Part shown: positions 42,293 through 50,445 of the stretch, piece by piece
How positions within the stretch are numbered: position 1 is the first letter of the stretch
Layout of the letters: each line of letters starts with the position of its first letter
Made by a program: the position numbers and the translations under genes
The notes under the pieces: generated by a model
The model's database searches: none
What the model was told of the DNA's origin: nothing
Seen by the model: only the letters and a program-made list of their open reading frames with translations
Assembly: GCF_004799445.1 (NCBI RefSeq)
Contig: NZ_SSNA01000137.1
Coordinates: 1-64,000, forward strand
Direction of reading: 5' to 3'
From: Bradyrhizobium sp.
GTDB lineage: Bacteria > Pseudomonadota > Alphaproteobacteria > Rhizobiales > Xanthobacteraceae
Length of the DNA: 64,000 nucleotides

Positions 42293-42967
42293 ATGCCGAT
42301 GGCCGGAAAAGGCATGCTGCTGACGTCGATGGACATCGACGCATCGGATGAAGCGGACTTCAATCGCTGGTACGACCGCGAGCACCTTCAGGAGCGCGTC
42401 GCCATTGAAGGCTTCCTCGAAGCCCGACGCTATATCGCGCACGACGCTTCGCCGAAATATCTCTGCCTCTACTCGACCAGCACGATAGAGGTGCTGGATA
42501 GCCCAGCCTACAAAAGCCGGCTCGCCAACCCGACCGAATGGTCGAAAAAGACCATGGCACGTTTCCAGAACATGGTCCGCGCGGTGGCCCGCATCACCAT
42601 CAGCCGTGGACAGGGCCGCGGTGCCGCGCTCGGCATCGTCCGCATTCGCCCGATCGCGGGGAGCGAGGGCAAGTTACGCGCATCACTCCAGCACGCGCTC
42701 GATCCGCTCGACCTCGACGGGGTCATCTCGATGCATCTGATCGAAAGCGATCCTGCATTGTCCGGGCCGACCACGGAAATTGCTTCGGCGGCGAGCGCAG
42801 GTGCCGGCGACTGGTTCGTGCTGATCGACGCAACAGATGTGCATTCGGCATTTGCGGCCACCGCGGCGCGTTTAGGAGATGACGCTCCTTTCAGATCCGC
42901 CGTGATTTCCACCGGCATTTACAGCCTGATGTGGGACCTCGCTGGAAGCGACATTGGGTTGTTCTAG
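42293..42967 (+). CDS. Hypothetical protein, dimeric alpha-beta barrel-like, end of pqq operon
   Basis: 224 residues from ATG 42293, 14 bases after the hydrolase stop. The N-terminal half (GMLLTSMDIDASDEADFNRW, YDREHLQERVAIEGFLEARR, then YLCLYS) resembles the ferredoxin-like DABB/EthD-type fold with the 'FNxWYDxEH' signature. The second half may repeat the fold (ALGIVRIRPIAGSEGKLRAS, WFVLIDATDV). Function unknown. Position makes it the likely last gene of the pqq transcript. Confidence 0.7.
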   Translation: MPMAGKGMLLTSMDIDASDEADFNRWYDREHLQERVAIEGFLEARRYIAHDASPKYLCLYSTSTIEVLDSPAYKSRLANPTEWSKKTMARFQNMVRAVARITISRGQGRGAALGIVRIRPIAGSEGKLRASLQHALDPLDLDGVISMHLIESDPALSGPTTEIASAASAGAGDWFVLIDATDVHSAFAATAARLGDDAPFRSAVISTGIYSLMWDLAGSDIGLF

Positions 42968-43214
42968 ATCAATGCATCAAACTTAGGCGCCGCGTATGCT
43001 GCACTGCGAAATAAATGTATTTTTATCCTTCCGTTAGCGACACGACGCATGAAACCTGGAGATCGCGCAAAATTGCCTTTGTGGAACATCTTGAATGGCT
43101 TTAATACGATAAGCTGATGATGCAATTCAAAAACCACAAAAACGCCAGCTGAGCGTTCGCAGGCAAAGATAAGGCCGCGCCATTCTCGAGTTTTTTTGCG
43201 CGGACAAGGTAGGA

Positions 43215-45017
43215 ATGAAACCGACTGATATCTCGGCGCCAGACTATTTTCACAAAGTCGTGGATTGCCAGTGGGCCTGCCCCGCGCACACGCCCGTCCC
43301 AGAATACATCCGCTTGATCGCCGAAGGCCGCTACAGCGACGCCTACATGATCAATTGGCGATCGAACGTGTTTCCCGGAATTCTCGGCCGTACCTGCGAT
43401 CGCCCGTGTGAGCCCGCGTGCCGCCGCGGTCGCGTCGAGGAAACCCCGGTCGCGATCTGCCGGCTGAAGCGCGTCGCCGCCGACTTCAAGGACGACGTCA
43501 AGCACCGCATGCCGCGGCCGTCAGCGAAGAAAAACGGCAAGCGCATCGCGATCGTCGGCGGCGGTCCCGCCTCGCTCACGGTGGCCCGCGACCTCGCGCC
43601 GCTCGGTTACCACTGCACGGTGTTCGATGCCGATCCGAAGGCCGGCGGCATGATGCGAACCCAGATCCCGAAATTCCGGCTGCCGGATTCCGTGATCGAC
43701 GAGGAAACCGATTACATTCTCGATCTCGGCATCGAATTCAAAGGCGGCCAGCGGATCGACAGCCTGAAGCAGCTGCTGGCTGAGAATTACGACGCGGTCT
43801 TTGTCGGCTCCGGCGCGCCGCGCGGCCGCGAGCTCACCATCCCCGGCCGCAAGGAAGCGGCAAGCCATATCCACATCGGCATCGACTGGCTCTCCAGCGT
43901 GTCGTTTGGTCATGTCGAGAAGATCGGCAAACGCGTGATCGTGCTCGGCGGCGGCAATACCGCGATGGATTGCTGCCGCACCGCGCGCCGTCTCGGCGGC
44001 GAAGACGTCAAGGTGATCGTGCGTTCCGGCTTCGACGAGATGAAGGCGAGCCCCTGGGAAAAGGAGGACGCCATCCATGAAGACATTCCGATCCTCAATT
44101 TCATGGTGCCGAAGGCGTTCGTTCACGACAATGGCAAGCTCACCGGCGTCACCTTCCAGAAGGTGAAGGCCGAATACGACGCCAAGGGCCGGCGCAATCT
44201 GGTGCCCTCGGGCGAACCGGACGAGACGATTAATTGCGATGACGTGCTGGTGGCGGTCGGCCAGGAGAACGCCTTCCCCTGGATCGAGCGCGACTGCGGC
44301 GTCGAATTCGACCAATGGAACATGCCCAAGGTCGATGCCAAGACCATGGGGTCGACCAATCCGAAGGTGTTCTTCGGCGGCGACGCCGCGTTCGGCCCGA
44401 AGAACATCATCTGGGCGGTGGCGCACGGTCACGACGCGGCGCTCTCGATCCACAAGCTGATCTCGGGCGAGGACATTACCGAGCGGCCGCTTCCGGAAGT
44501 GCAGATCTCGTCGCAGAAGATGGGCATCCACGAATGGAGCTATGACAACGACCCCACCGAGGACAAGCGCTTCAAGGTGCCGCACCGCGACAAGGTCGTG
44601 GCGCTGAAGGATATCCGCGCGGAGGTCGAACTCGGCTACGACCTCAAGCTCGCGCTCGGCGAGGCGCGGCGCTGCCTGAACTGCGATATCCAGACGGTGT
44701 TTACTGCGCCGCTGTGCATCGAGTGCGACGCCTGCGTCGATATCTGCCCGATGGATTGCATTACCTTTACGCAGAATGGCGAGGAAGCCGATCTGCGCCA
44801 GCGGCTGAAGGCGCCGTCGCCGCATCCGGACCAGGACCTCTATGTCGCCGACGGCCTCAAGACCGGGCGGGTGATGGTCAAGGACGAAGACGTCTGCCTG
44901 CATTGCGGGCTGTGCGCCGAACGCTGTCCCACCGGCGCTTGGGACATGCAGAAATACCTCATCGACATGACCCACGCAGGTACATCATGCCCGTCCAAAG
45001 CCCGATCAGCAGCGTAA
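43215..45017 (+). CDS. GltD-like FAD oxidoreductase with C-terminal diferredoxin domain
   Basis: 600 residues. N-terminal Fe-S domain as in glutamate synthase small subunits: Cys18, 22, 61, 65, 69 and 82 (DCQWACPAHT; RTCDRPCEPACRRGRV). FAD motif GGGPAS at 115-120 and NAD(P) motif LGGGNTAMD at about 239, then FGGDAAFGPKNIIWAVAHGHD. The last 120 residues are a 2x[4Fe-4S] ferredoxin (CIECDACVDICPMDC and CLHCGLCAERCPTGAW). It probably shuttles electrons between NAD(P)H and the 2-oxoacid oxidoreductase encoded by the next two genes, whose first start lies within its last codons. Confidence 0.87.
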   Translation: MKPTDISAPDYFHKVVDCQWACPAHTPVPEYIRLIAEGRYSDAYMINWRSNVFPGILGRTCDRPCEPACRRGRVEETPVAICRLKRVAADFKDDVKHRMPRPSAKKNGKRIAIVGGGPASLTVARDLAPLGYHCTVFDADPKAGGMMRTQIPKFRLPDSVIDEETDYILDLGIEFKGGQRIDSLKQLLAENYDAVFVGSGAPRGRELTIPGRKEAASHIHIGIDWLSSVSFGHVEKIGKRVIVLGGGNTAMDCCRTARRLGGEDVKVIVRSGFDEMKASPWEKEDAIHEDIPILNFMVPKAFVHDNGKLTGVTFQKVKAEYDAKGRRNLVPSGEPDETINCDDVLVAVGQENAFPWIERDCGVEFDQWNMPKVDAKTMGSTNPKVFFGGDAAFGPKNIIWAVAHGHDAALSIHKLISGEDITERPLPEVQISSQKMGIHEWSYDNDPTEDKRFKVPHRDKVVALKDIRAEVELGYDLKLALGEARRCLNCDIQTVFTAPLCIECDACVDICPMDCITFTQNGEEADLRQRLKAPSPHPDQDLYVADGLKTGRVMVKDEDVCLHCGLCAERCPTGAWDMQKYLIDMTHAGTSCPSKARSAA

Positions 45018-46834
45018 ACGACTTCGTCGTTCGCTTCGCCAACGTCAATGGATCGGGTTCGGCGAGCGCCAACGAGCTGTTCGCCCGTTCGATCCTGCGC
45101 CATGGCGTACCGGTTAGCCCGCGCAACATCTTCCCGTCCAACATTCAGGGGCTGCCCACCTGGTATGAGGTGCGGGTGACCGAAGCCGGCCATCTCGGAG
45201 CGCGCGGCGGCGTCGACATGATGGTGGCGATGAATCCGCAGACCTGGGACAAGGATCTCGCCTCGATCGAGCCCGGCGGCTACCTGTTCTACGACTCGAC
45301 CAAGCCGATGCCGTCGTCGAAGTTCCGCACCGACATCACCGTGATCGGCGTGCCGCTGACCGCGATCACCAATTCCACCTATACTGACCCACGTCAGCGC
45401 CAGCTTTTCAAGAACATCATCTATCTCGGCGCGCTGTGCGCGCTGCTCGACATGGACCCGAAGCTGATCGAGCAGCTGATCGCCGAACAATACAAGGGCA
45501 AGGAAAAGCTGCTGTCGCCGAATATCCACGCGCTGCATCTCGGCCGCGACTGGGCGCTGCAGAACCTCAAATGCCCGATCGGCCTGCGCGTCAAGAAGGC
45601 CGACAAGGTCGGCGACCGCATCTTCATCGAGGGCAACAACGCGGCGGCGTTGGGAGCGGTCTATGGCGGCGCCACGGTGTGCGCGTGGTATCCCATTACG
45701 CCGTCATCTTCGCTCGCCGACGCCTTCGGCAGCCATTGCAAGAAGCTGCGCCACGATCCCGAAACCGGCAACGCCAAATACGCCATCGTGCAGGGCGAGG
45801 ACGAACTGGCCTCGATCGGCATCGTGATCGGCGCGTCATGGAACGGTGCGCGCGCCTTCACCGCCACCTCCGGCCCCGGCATCTCGCTGATGCAGGAATT
45901 CATCGGGCTTTCCTACTTCGCCGAGATCCCGGCCGTGATCATGAACGTGCAGCGCGCCGGCCCCTCGACCGGCATGCCGACCCGCACCCAGCAATGCGAC
46001 ATCCTCGCCTGCGCCTATGCCTCCCATGGCGACACCAAGCATGTGCTGCTGTTTCCGGAGGATCCGGCGGAAGCGTTCGAATTCGCCGCCCAGGCCTTCG
46101 ACCTTGCCGAACGGCTGCAGACCACGATTTTCGTCATGCTCGATCTCGATATCGGCATGAACCACCGGCTCTGCCGCCCGTTGAAATGGGACGACGCCCG
46201 GCAATACGACCGCGGCAAGGTGATGACGGCGGAGATGCTGGAGGACGGCCGCGACTTCGGCCGCTATCTCGATGTCGACGGCGATGGCATCCCCTACCGC
46301 ACCTATCCCGGCACCCATCCGACCAAGGGTTCGTTTTTCACCCGCGGTACCTCGCGCGACCGTTACGCGCGCTACTCCGAGGAAGGTTCGGTCTATGCCG
46401 ACAACATGCAGCGGCTGGTGCGCAAATTCGAGACCGCCCAGGACATGGTGCCGCGGCCGCTGCAGGCCAACGCCGCCAAGCCCACCAAATACGGCGTGAT
46501 CTATTTCGGTTCGACTGCTCCGGCGATGGATGAAGCGATCCAGCTTTTGGAGGCGCGCGGACATCAGCTCGACCGGCTGCGGATTCGCGCCTTCCCGTTC
46601 CATTCCAGCGTCGCCAGCTTCATCGCCGACCACGATTTCGTCTACGTGGTCGAGCAGAACCGCGATGCGCAGCTTCGCTCGCTGATTGTCAACGAGAACG
46701 GCATCGATCCGGTACGGCTGGTTCCGATCCGCCACTATGACGGCACGCCGATCACCGCGCGCTTCATCGCCGGCGCCATCGGCGACCACCAGGACCAGCT
46801 CCAGGTCACCCCGCTGCGCAAGGTAAAGTCATGA
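44987..46834 (+). CDS. 2-oxoacid:ferredoxin oxidoreductase, fused gamma-alpha subunit
   Basis: 615 residues from ATG 44987, overlapping the preceding gene by 31 bases. Residues 1-200 are the gamma (catalytic) domain (RFANVNGSGSASANELFARS, VTEAGHLGARGGVDMMVAMN). Residues 210-615 are the alpha domain: GNNAAALGAVYGGATVCAWY, PITPSSSLADAF, EDELASIGIVIGASWNGARA, FTATSGPGISLMQEFIGL, then domain II ending VRLVPIRHYDGTPI. This is the KorA type that oxidises 2-oxoglutarate or another 2-oxoacid, or carboxylates the acyl-CoA in reverse. The substrate is not certain. Confidence 0.88.
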   Translation: MPVQSPISSVNDFVVRFANVNGSGSASANELFARSILRHGVPVSPRNIFPSNIQGLPTWYEVRVTEAGHLGARGGVDMMVAMNPQTWDKDLASIEPGGYLFYDSTKPMPSSKFRTDITVIGVPLTAITNSTYTDPRQRQLFKNIIYLGALCALLDMDPKLIEQLIAEQYKGKEKLLSPNIHALHLGRDWALQNLKCPIGLRVKKADKVGDRIFIEGNNAAALGAVYGGATVCAWYPITPSSSLADAFGSHCKKLRHDPETGNAKYAIVQGEDELASIGIVIGASWNGARAFTATSGPGISLMQEFIGLSYFAEIPAVIMNVQRAGPSTGMPTRTQQCDILACAYASHGDTKHVLLFPEDPAEAFEFAAQAFDLAERLQTTIFVMLDLDIGMNHRLCRPLKWDDARQYDRGKVMTAEMLEDGRDFGRYLDVDGDGIPYRTYPGTHPTKGSFFTRGTSRDRYARYSEEGSVYADNMQRLVRKFETAQDMVPRPLQANAAKPTKYGVIYFGSTAPAMDEAIQLLEARGHQLDRLRIRAFPFHSSVASFIADHDFVYVVEQNRDAQLRSLIVNENGIDPVRLVPIRHYDGTPITARFIAGAIGDHQDQLQVTPLRKVKS

Positions 46835-47886
46835 CCTATATCGCCAAGCCGAAATTCCATCATCCGGGACTGCCCAAGAACGGCCTCGGCTACACGCACC
46901 GGGATTACGAGGGCAAGATTTCGACGCTGTGCGCCGGCTGCGGCCATGACTCGATCACCGCGTCGATCATCGAGGCCTGTTACGAACTCTCGATCGAGCC
47001 GCACCGCGTCGCCAAGATTTCCGGCATCGGCTGCTCCTCGAAAACCCCGGACTACTTCCTCGGCAATTCGCACGGCTTCAATTCGGTGCATGGCCGCATG
47101 CCGTCGGTCTTGACCGGCGCCAATCTCGCCAACCGCGACCTGATCTATCTCGGCGTCTCCGGCGACGGCGACTCCGCGTCGATCGGCTTCGGCCAGTTCG
47201 CGCATTCGATCCGGCGCGGCGTCAACATGACCTACATCGTCGAGAACAACGGCGTTTACGGCCTGACCAAGGGCCAGTTCTCGGCCACCGCCGACCGCGG
47301 ATCGAAGTCGAAGAAGGGCGTGATGAACACCGACAACGCCGTCGACCTGGTGGCGATCGCGCTTCAGCTCGGCGCGAGCTTCGTGGCGCGCAGCTTCTCC
47401 GGCGACAAGACCCAGCTGGTGCCGCTGATCGCGGCCGCGATCGAGCACAAGGGCGCGGCGTTCATCGACGTCATCAGCCCCTGCGTCGCCTTCAACAACC
47501 ATGCCGGTTCGACCAAGAGCTTCGACTATGTGCGCGAGCACAACGATGCGGTGAACCGCCTCGACGTCATCACCGGGCGTGAGCCGATCTCGGTGGATTA
47601 CGCGCCGGGTACGGTGCAGGTCGTCGAGCAGCATGACGGCAGCAAGATCGCGCTGCGCAAGATCGATGCGGATTACGACGCGCATGACCGGGTCGGCGCG
47701 ATGTCATTCCTGACAAAGCATGCCGCCAAGGGCCAGATCGTCACCGGCCTGCTCTACGTCGATCCGGACGCGGACGACCTCCACACCCATCTCAACACCG
47801 TGGAAACGCCGCTCAATACGCTCGAGGCCAAGGACCTCTGCCCCGGCACCCCGGCGCTGGACAAGATCAACGCCAGTCTGCGCTAG
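46831..47886 (+). CDS. 2-oxoacid:ferredoxin oxidoreductase, beta subunit
   Basis: 351 residues, ATGA overlap with the alpha gene. Carries the TPP and [4Fe-4S] sites: Cys34, Cys37 (TLCAGCGHD), Cys68 (GIGCSSK) and Cys218 (ISPCVAFNNH), spaced like the cluster ligands of pyruvate:ferredoxin oxidoreductase. The TPP motif is GDGDSASIG (111-119) to NN (139-140). With the gamma-alpha protein it makes the catalytic complex; with the GltD-like protein it forms a three-gene operon. Confidence 0.9.
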   Translation: MTYIAKPKFHHPGLPKNGLGYTHRDYEGKISTLCAGCGHDSITASIIEACYELSIEPHRVAKISGIGCSSKTPDYFLGNSHGFNSVHGRMPSVLTGANLANRDLIYLGVSGDGDSASIGFGQFAHSIRRGVNMTYIVENNGVYGLTKGQFSATADRGSKSKKGVMNTDNAVDLVAIALQLGASFVARSFSGDKTQLVPLIAAAIEHKGAAFIDVISPCVAFNNHAGSTKSFDYVREHNDAVNRLDVITGREPISVDYAPGTVQVVEQHDGSKIALRKIDADYDAHDRVGAMSFLTKHAAKGQIVTGLLYVDPDADDLHTHLNTVETPLNTLEAKDLCPGTPALDKINASLR

Positions 47887-47915
47887 CCCAGCTGTCTTCC
47901 GGCCGTTTGCCGCGA

Positions 47916-48689
47916 TCAGGAACGCGCCGCATCCGCGTTTTCTGCATGGGAGCCGGCCCGCTGGGGCAGAAACACAACACAGGCAAGGATGACCGCGGCG
48001 AGAATGGCGGTTGCATAAAACCTGCTGATGGCAAGACCGCCATCCTCGAGCGGCTTGTCGAGAAGGTCGCCGAGCGTGGCGCCCAGCGGCCGCGTCAGGA
48101 TGAAAGCGCCCCAGAACAGCAGCGTTCTTGAGATGCCGGTCCAGAAGTAGGCCGCCGCGATCACCGCGAGCCCCGCCGTGAAAACCAGCGCGCCGCCTTC
48201 GTAGCCGAGCCCGTTGGTGTCCGCCATCCAGTCGCCGAGCGCGGTGCCGAGCGTCTGCGAAAACAGGATCGCCACCCAATAGAACGTTTCGATCTTGGGC
48301 GAGACGATGGTGCTGACCGAAATCGACCCGGCCGACCAGTACCACACCGCCAGGGACGCCATCAGAAGCACGAAGAGAGCCGAGGCGCCTCCGGGATAAC
48401 CGATGCCGAGCGAGCGGTCCGCGAAGTCGGCTATCGTCGTGCCCGCGGTCGTGGTGGCGATGACAACGAGCCAGTACAGCAGCGGATGAAAGGCTTTGGT
48501 GGAAATCTGCGCGACGACGGCGACCACAAAAATGCCGATAAAGATCAAGCTAGAGAGCGCATAGCCGAGGTCCATCGACATCGACACCGCATCGCCACCG
48601 GTCTCCCCGAGGGTCGTCGCAAGTATCTTGATGCACCAGAACACCAGCGTGACTTCCGGAACCTTGCTTCGCTGCAAGTCCTGATTCAT
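47916..48689 (-). CDS. Membrane protein with four DUF347 repeats
   Basis: 257 residues, about eight hydrophobic helices. A quasi-repeat recurs four times, each ending a helix with a small-residue/acidic motif: TTLGETGGDAVS, GTTIADFADRSLGIGY, GTALGDWMADTNGLGY and GATLGDLLDKPLEDGG. That is the DUF347 (COG4705) pattern. No catalytic or transport function is established; the repeated Gly-Asp in the membrane suggests ion binding. Single gene, convergent with the oxidoreductase operon. Confidence 0.82.
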   Translation of the reverse strand: MNQDLQRSKVPEVTLVFWCIKILATTLGETGGDAVSMSMDLGYALSSLIFIGIFVVAVVAQISTKAFHPLLYWLVVIATTTAGTTIADFADRSLGIGYPGGASALFVLLMASLAVWYWSAGSISVSTIVSPKIETFYWVAILFSQTLGTALGDWMADTNGLGYEGGALVFTAGLAVIAAAYFWTGISRTLLFWGAFILTRPLGATLGDLLDKPLEDGGLAISRFYATAILAAVILACVVFLPQRAGSHAENADAARS

Positions 48690-48850
48690 TTAGGGATTCC
48701 TTGCCTTAAGCGTCGGCGGCGATCGGTGTGGCACGCCACCGAAATCGATCGCCAGCCAATCTAGCTGCGGCGGACGGTTGCCGGACATTGGTGCCGGCAC
48801 GATGAACGGCGCGAACGCAATCCGGTTCCAGTTCGTCCAGAACGCCTTGG

Positions 48851-50110
48851 CTAGCTCGCGCGGCGCACGAAGCTCGCATTGAGCTCCTTCACCGAGCGCG
48901 CGCCGCATTGCTGCATGGCCGCCCGCGTCTCGGTACGGACGATTTCGAGCACCCGCTCCACGCCCTCCTGGCCGAAAGCCCCCAGCCCCCACAGATAGGG
49001 CCGGCCGACACCGACCGCCTGCGCGCCCATCGCCAGCGCCTTGACGGCGTCGGTGCCGCGGCGGAATCCGCTGTCGACGATGACGGGCATGCGCCCCTTC
49101 ACCGCCGCGATGATCTCCGGCAGCGCGTCGATGGTGGAGCGGCCATTGTCCTCGCCGCGGCCGCCATGATTGGAAACGAGAATGCCGTCGATCCCGTTCT
49201 GCGCGGCCAGTTCGGCGTCCTCGGCCGTGATGATGCCCTTGAGCATGATCTTCATGCGGGTAACGTCGCGCATGCGCTTGACGGTATCCCAGTTAAGATT
49301 GGAGGACTCACCGCCGCCCTTGATACCGGTGAGGTCGATGCCGTCATAATTGTGCCGGCGGGCCGCCCGCGCGGCAAAACTGCTTCGGTCGTGACATGAG
49401 GAACATTCGCGTGTGTCGGTCCGCATCAGACGGAACAGGGTTTCCTGGTTGCGGCCCGCGATACGATCGACCGTCACCATCAGGACCGGACAGCCGGCGC
49501 CGTCGGCGCGCTTGACCAGCGCCTGCGCGACCTCCCAACTCGGCGATGCATAGAGCTGGAACCAGACCGGCGCGCCGCGCGCCTTGGTGACGTCCTCCAC
49601 GGAAAAATTCGAGGATGTCGACAGCATTTGCAGATGATTGCCGGTGCGCGCGGCTCTGGCCACGGCAAGCTCGCCGTCGGGGTGAAAGAACTGGTTGGCG
49701 CCGGTCGGACATACGAAGATCGGCGAATCATATTTCGTGCCGAAAAGCTCGATGCTGGTGTCGACCTTGGAGACGTCATTGAGACGATGGGGCATCAGCT
49801 GGAATTTGAGAAAATCCTCGCGATTGGCGCGCAGCGTGACCTCGTCGTCGATGCCGGACGCCATGTAGCCGAAATGCGCCGGCGGCACGTTCTTGCGGGC
49901 CACCGGTTCGAAGTCGAACACGTTGATGGCGTCCTTTGGACGACCGATCAAATCGTCGCTACCCGGCGGCGCCCATATCATCGGATCGGGCAATTTGGAC
50001 GGGGCTTCCATGCCGTAGGCTGCCAGCGCGCCGGATGCCAGCAGCGGGCTTCCGGCGAGATATTGCAGAAAACGGCGGCGGCTGGTGGCGCGAACGATTC
50101 CCGACGTCAT
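48851..50110 (-). CDS. Tat-exported FMN alpha-hydroxy-acid oxidase/dehydrogenase with CXXCH motif
   Basis: 419 residues. The N-terminus has a twin-arginine motif (TSRRRFLQYL) and a hydrophobic stretch to AAYGMEA, so periplasmic. The FMN-binding TIM barrel follows: PIFVCPTGANQFFHPDGELA, FQLYASPSWEVAQALVKRA, the LKGIITAEDAELA lysine (291), catalytic base His315 in LVSNHGGRGEDN, and DSGFRRGTDAVKALAMGA. Residues 236-240 are CSSCH, a c-type heme attachment motif within the loop before the conserved 'YDGIDL' segment. It oxidises L-lactate or another 2-hydroxy acid; the acceptor may be a cytochrome. No signal of a separate partner nearby. Confidence 0.88.
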   Translation of the reverse strand: MTSGIVRATSRRRFLQYLAGSPLLASGALAAYGMEAPSKLPDPMIWAPPGSDDLIGRPKDAINVFDFEPVARKNVPPAHFGYMASGIDDEVTLRANREDFLKFQLMPHRLNDVSKVDTSIELFGTKYDSPIFVCPTGANQFFHPDGELAVARAARTGNHLQMLSTSSNFSVEDVTKARGAPVWFQLYASPSWEVAQALVKRADGAGCPVLMVTVDRIAGRNQETLFRLMRTDTRECSSCHDRSSFAARAARRHNYDGIDLTGIKGGGESSNLNWDTVKRMRDVTRMKIMLKGIITAEDAELAAQNGIDGILVSNHGGRGEDNGRSTIDALPEIIAAVKGRMPVIVDSGFRRGTDAVKALAMGAQAVGVGRPYLWGLGAFGQEGVERVLEIVRTETRAAMQQCGARSVKELNASFVRRAS

Positions 50111-50445
50111 TGAAGTATCCTCCCCTGCGACTATTCTTTTTTATGGTTGGACGATAGCAGCTGGACGGGCCGCTCGGAAGGCGTTCGCCATGCCAGGCAG
50201 GCCAGGCATGCACATTCTCGATCCCCGCATGAGGAGGCGGGACCTCAAGCCCTGCCCTTCACATCGCCGGGGGCCCACTGGACTGGCGTATTCCGAGGGG
50301 ATCGATATGTCGGCAGTGGCGTTATCCTGTTCGGATACGCATATTCCCGCCATCAGAACCGTCTATTTGTTGACAATCCGGCGTCCCGGCAGAGAAGGTT
50401 GCGGTCAAGCCGACAACAGACCCGCTCGAACAGAAACAGGGCATC
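50111..50445. other. Upstream region of the pentose phosphate operon
   Basis: 335 bases without a supported gene. It should hold the divergent promoters of the hydroxy-acid oxidase and of tal-pgi. TTGACA occurs at 50370-50375, but no acceptable -10 hexamer follows at the right distance. Confidence 0.45.

Noticed and set aside
43521..44975. 484-codon open frame antisense to the GltD-like gene
   Set aside because: Shadow frame caused by high GC. Sequence is His/Arg/Val-rich without domain pattern, and the opposite strand has clear motifs.
50370..50398. TTGACA as a -35 of a tal-pgi promoter
   Set aside because: No TATAAT-like hexamer at 16-18 bases spacing.
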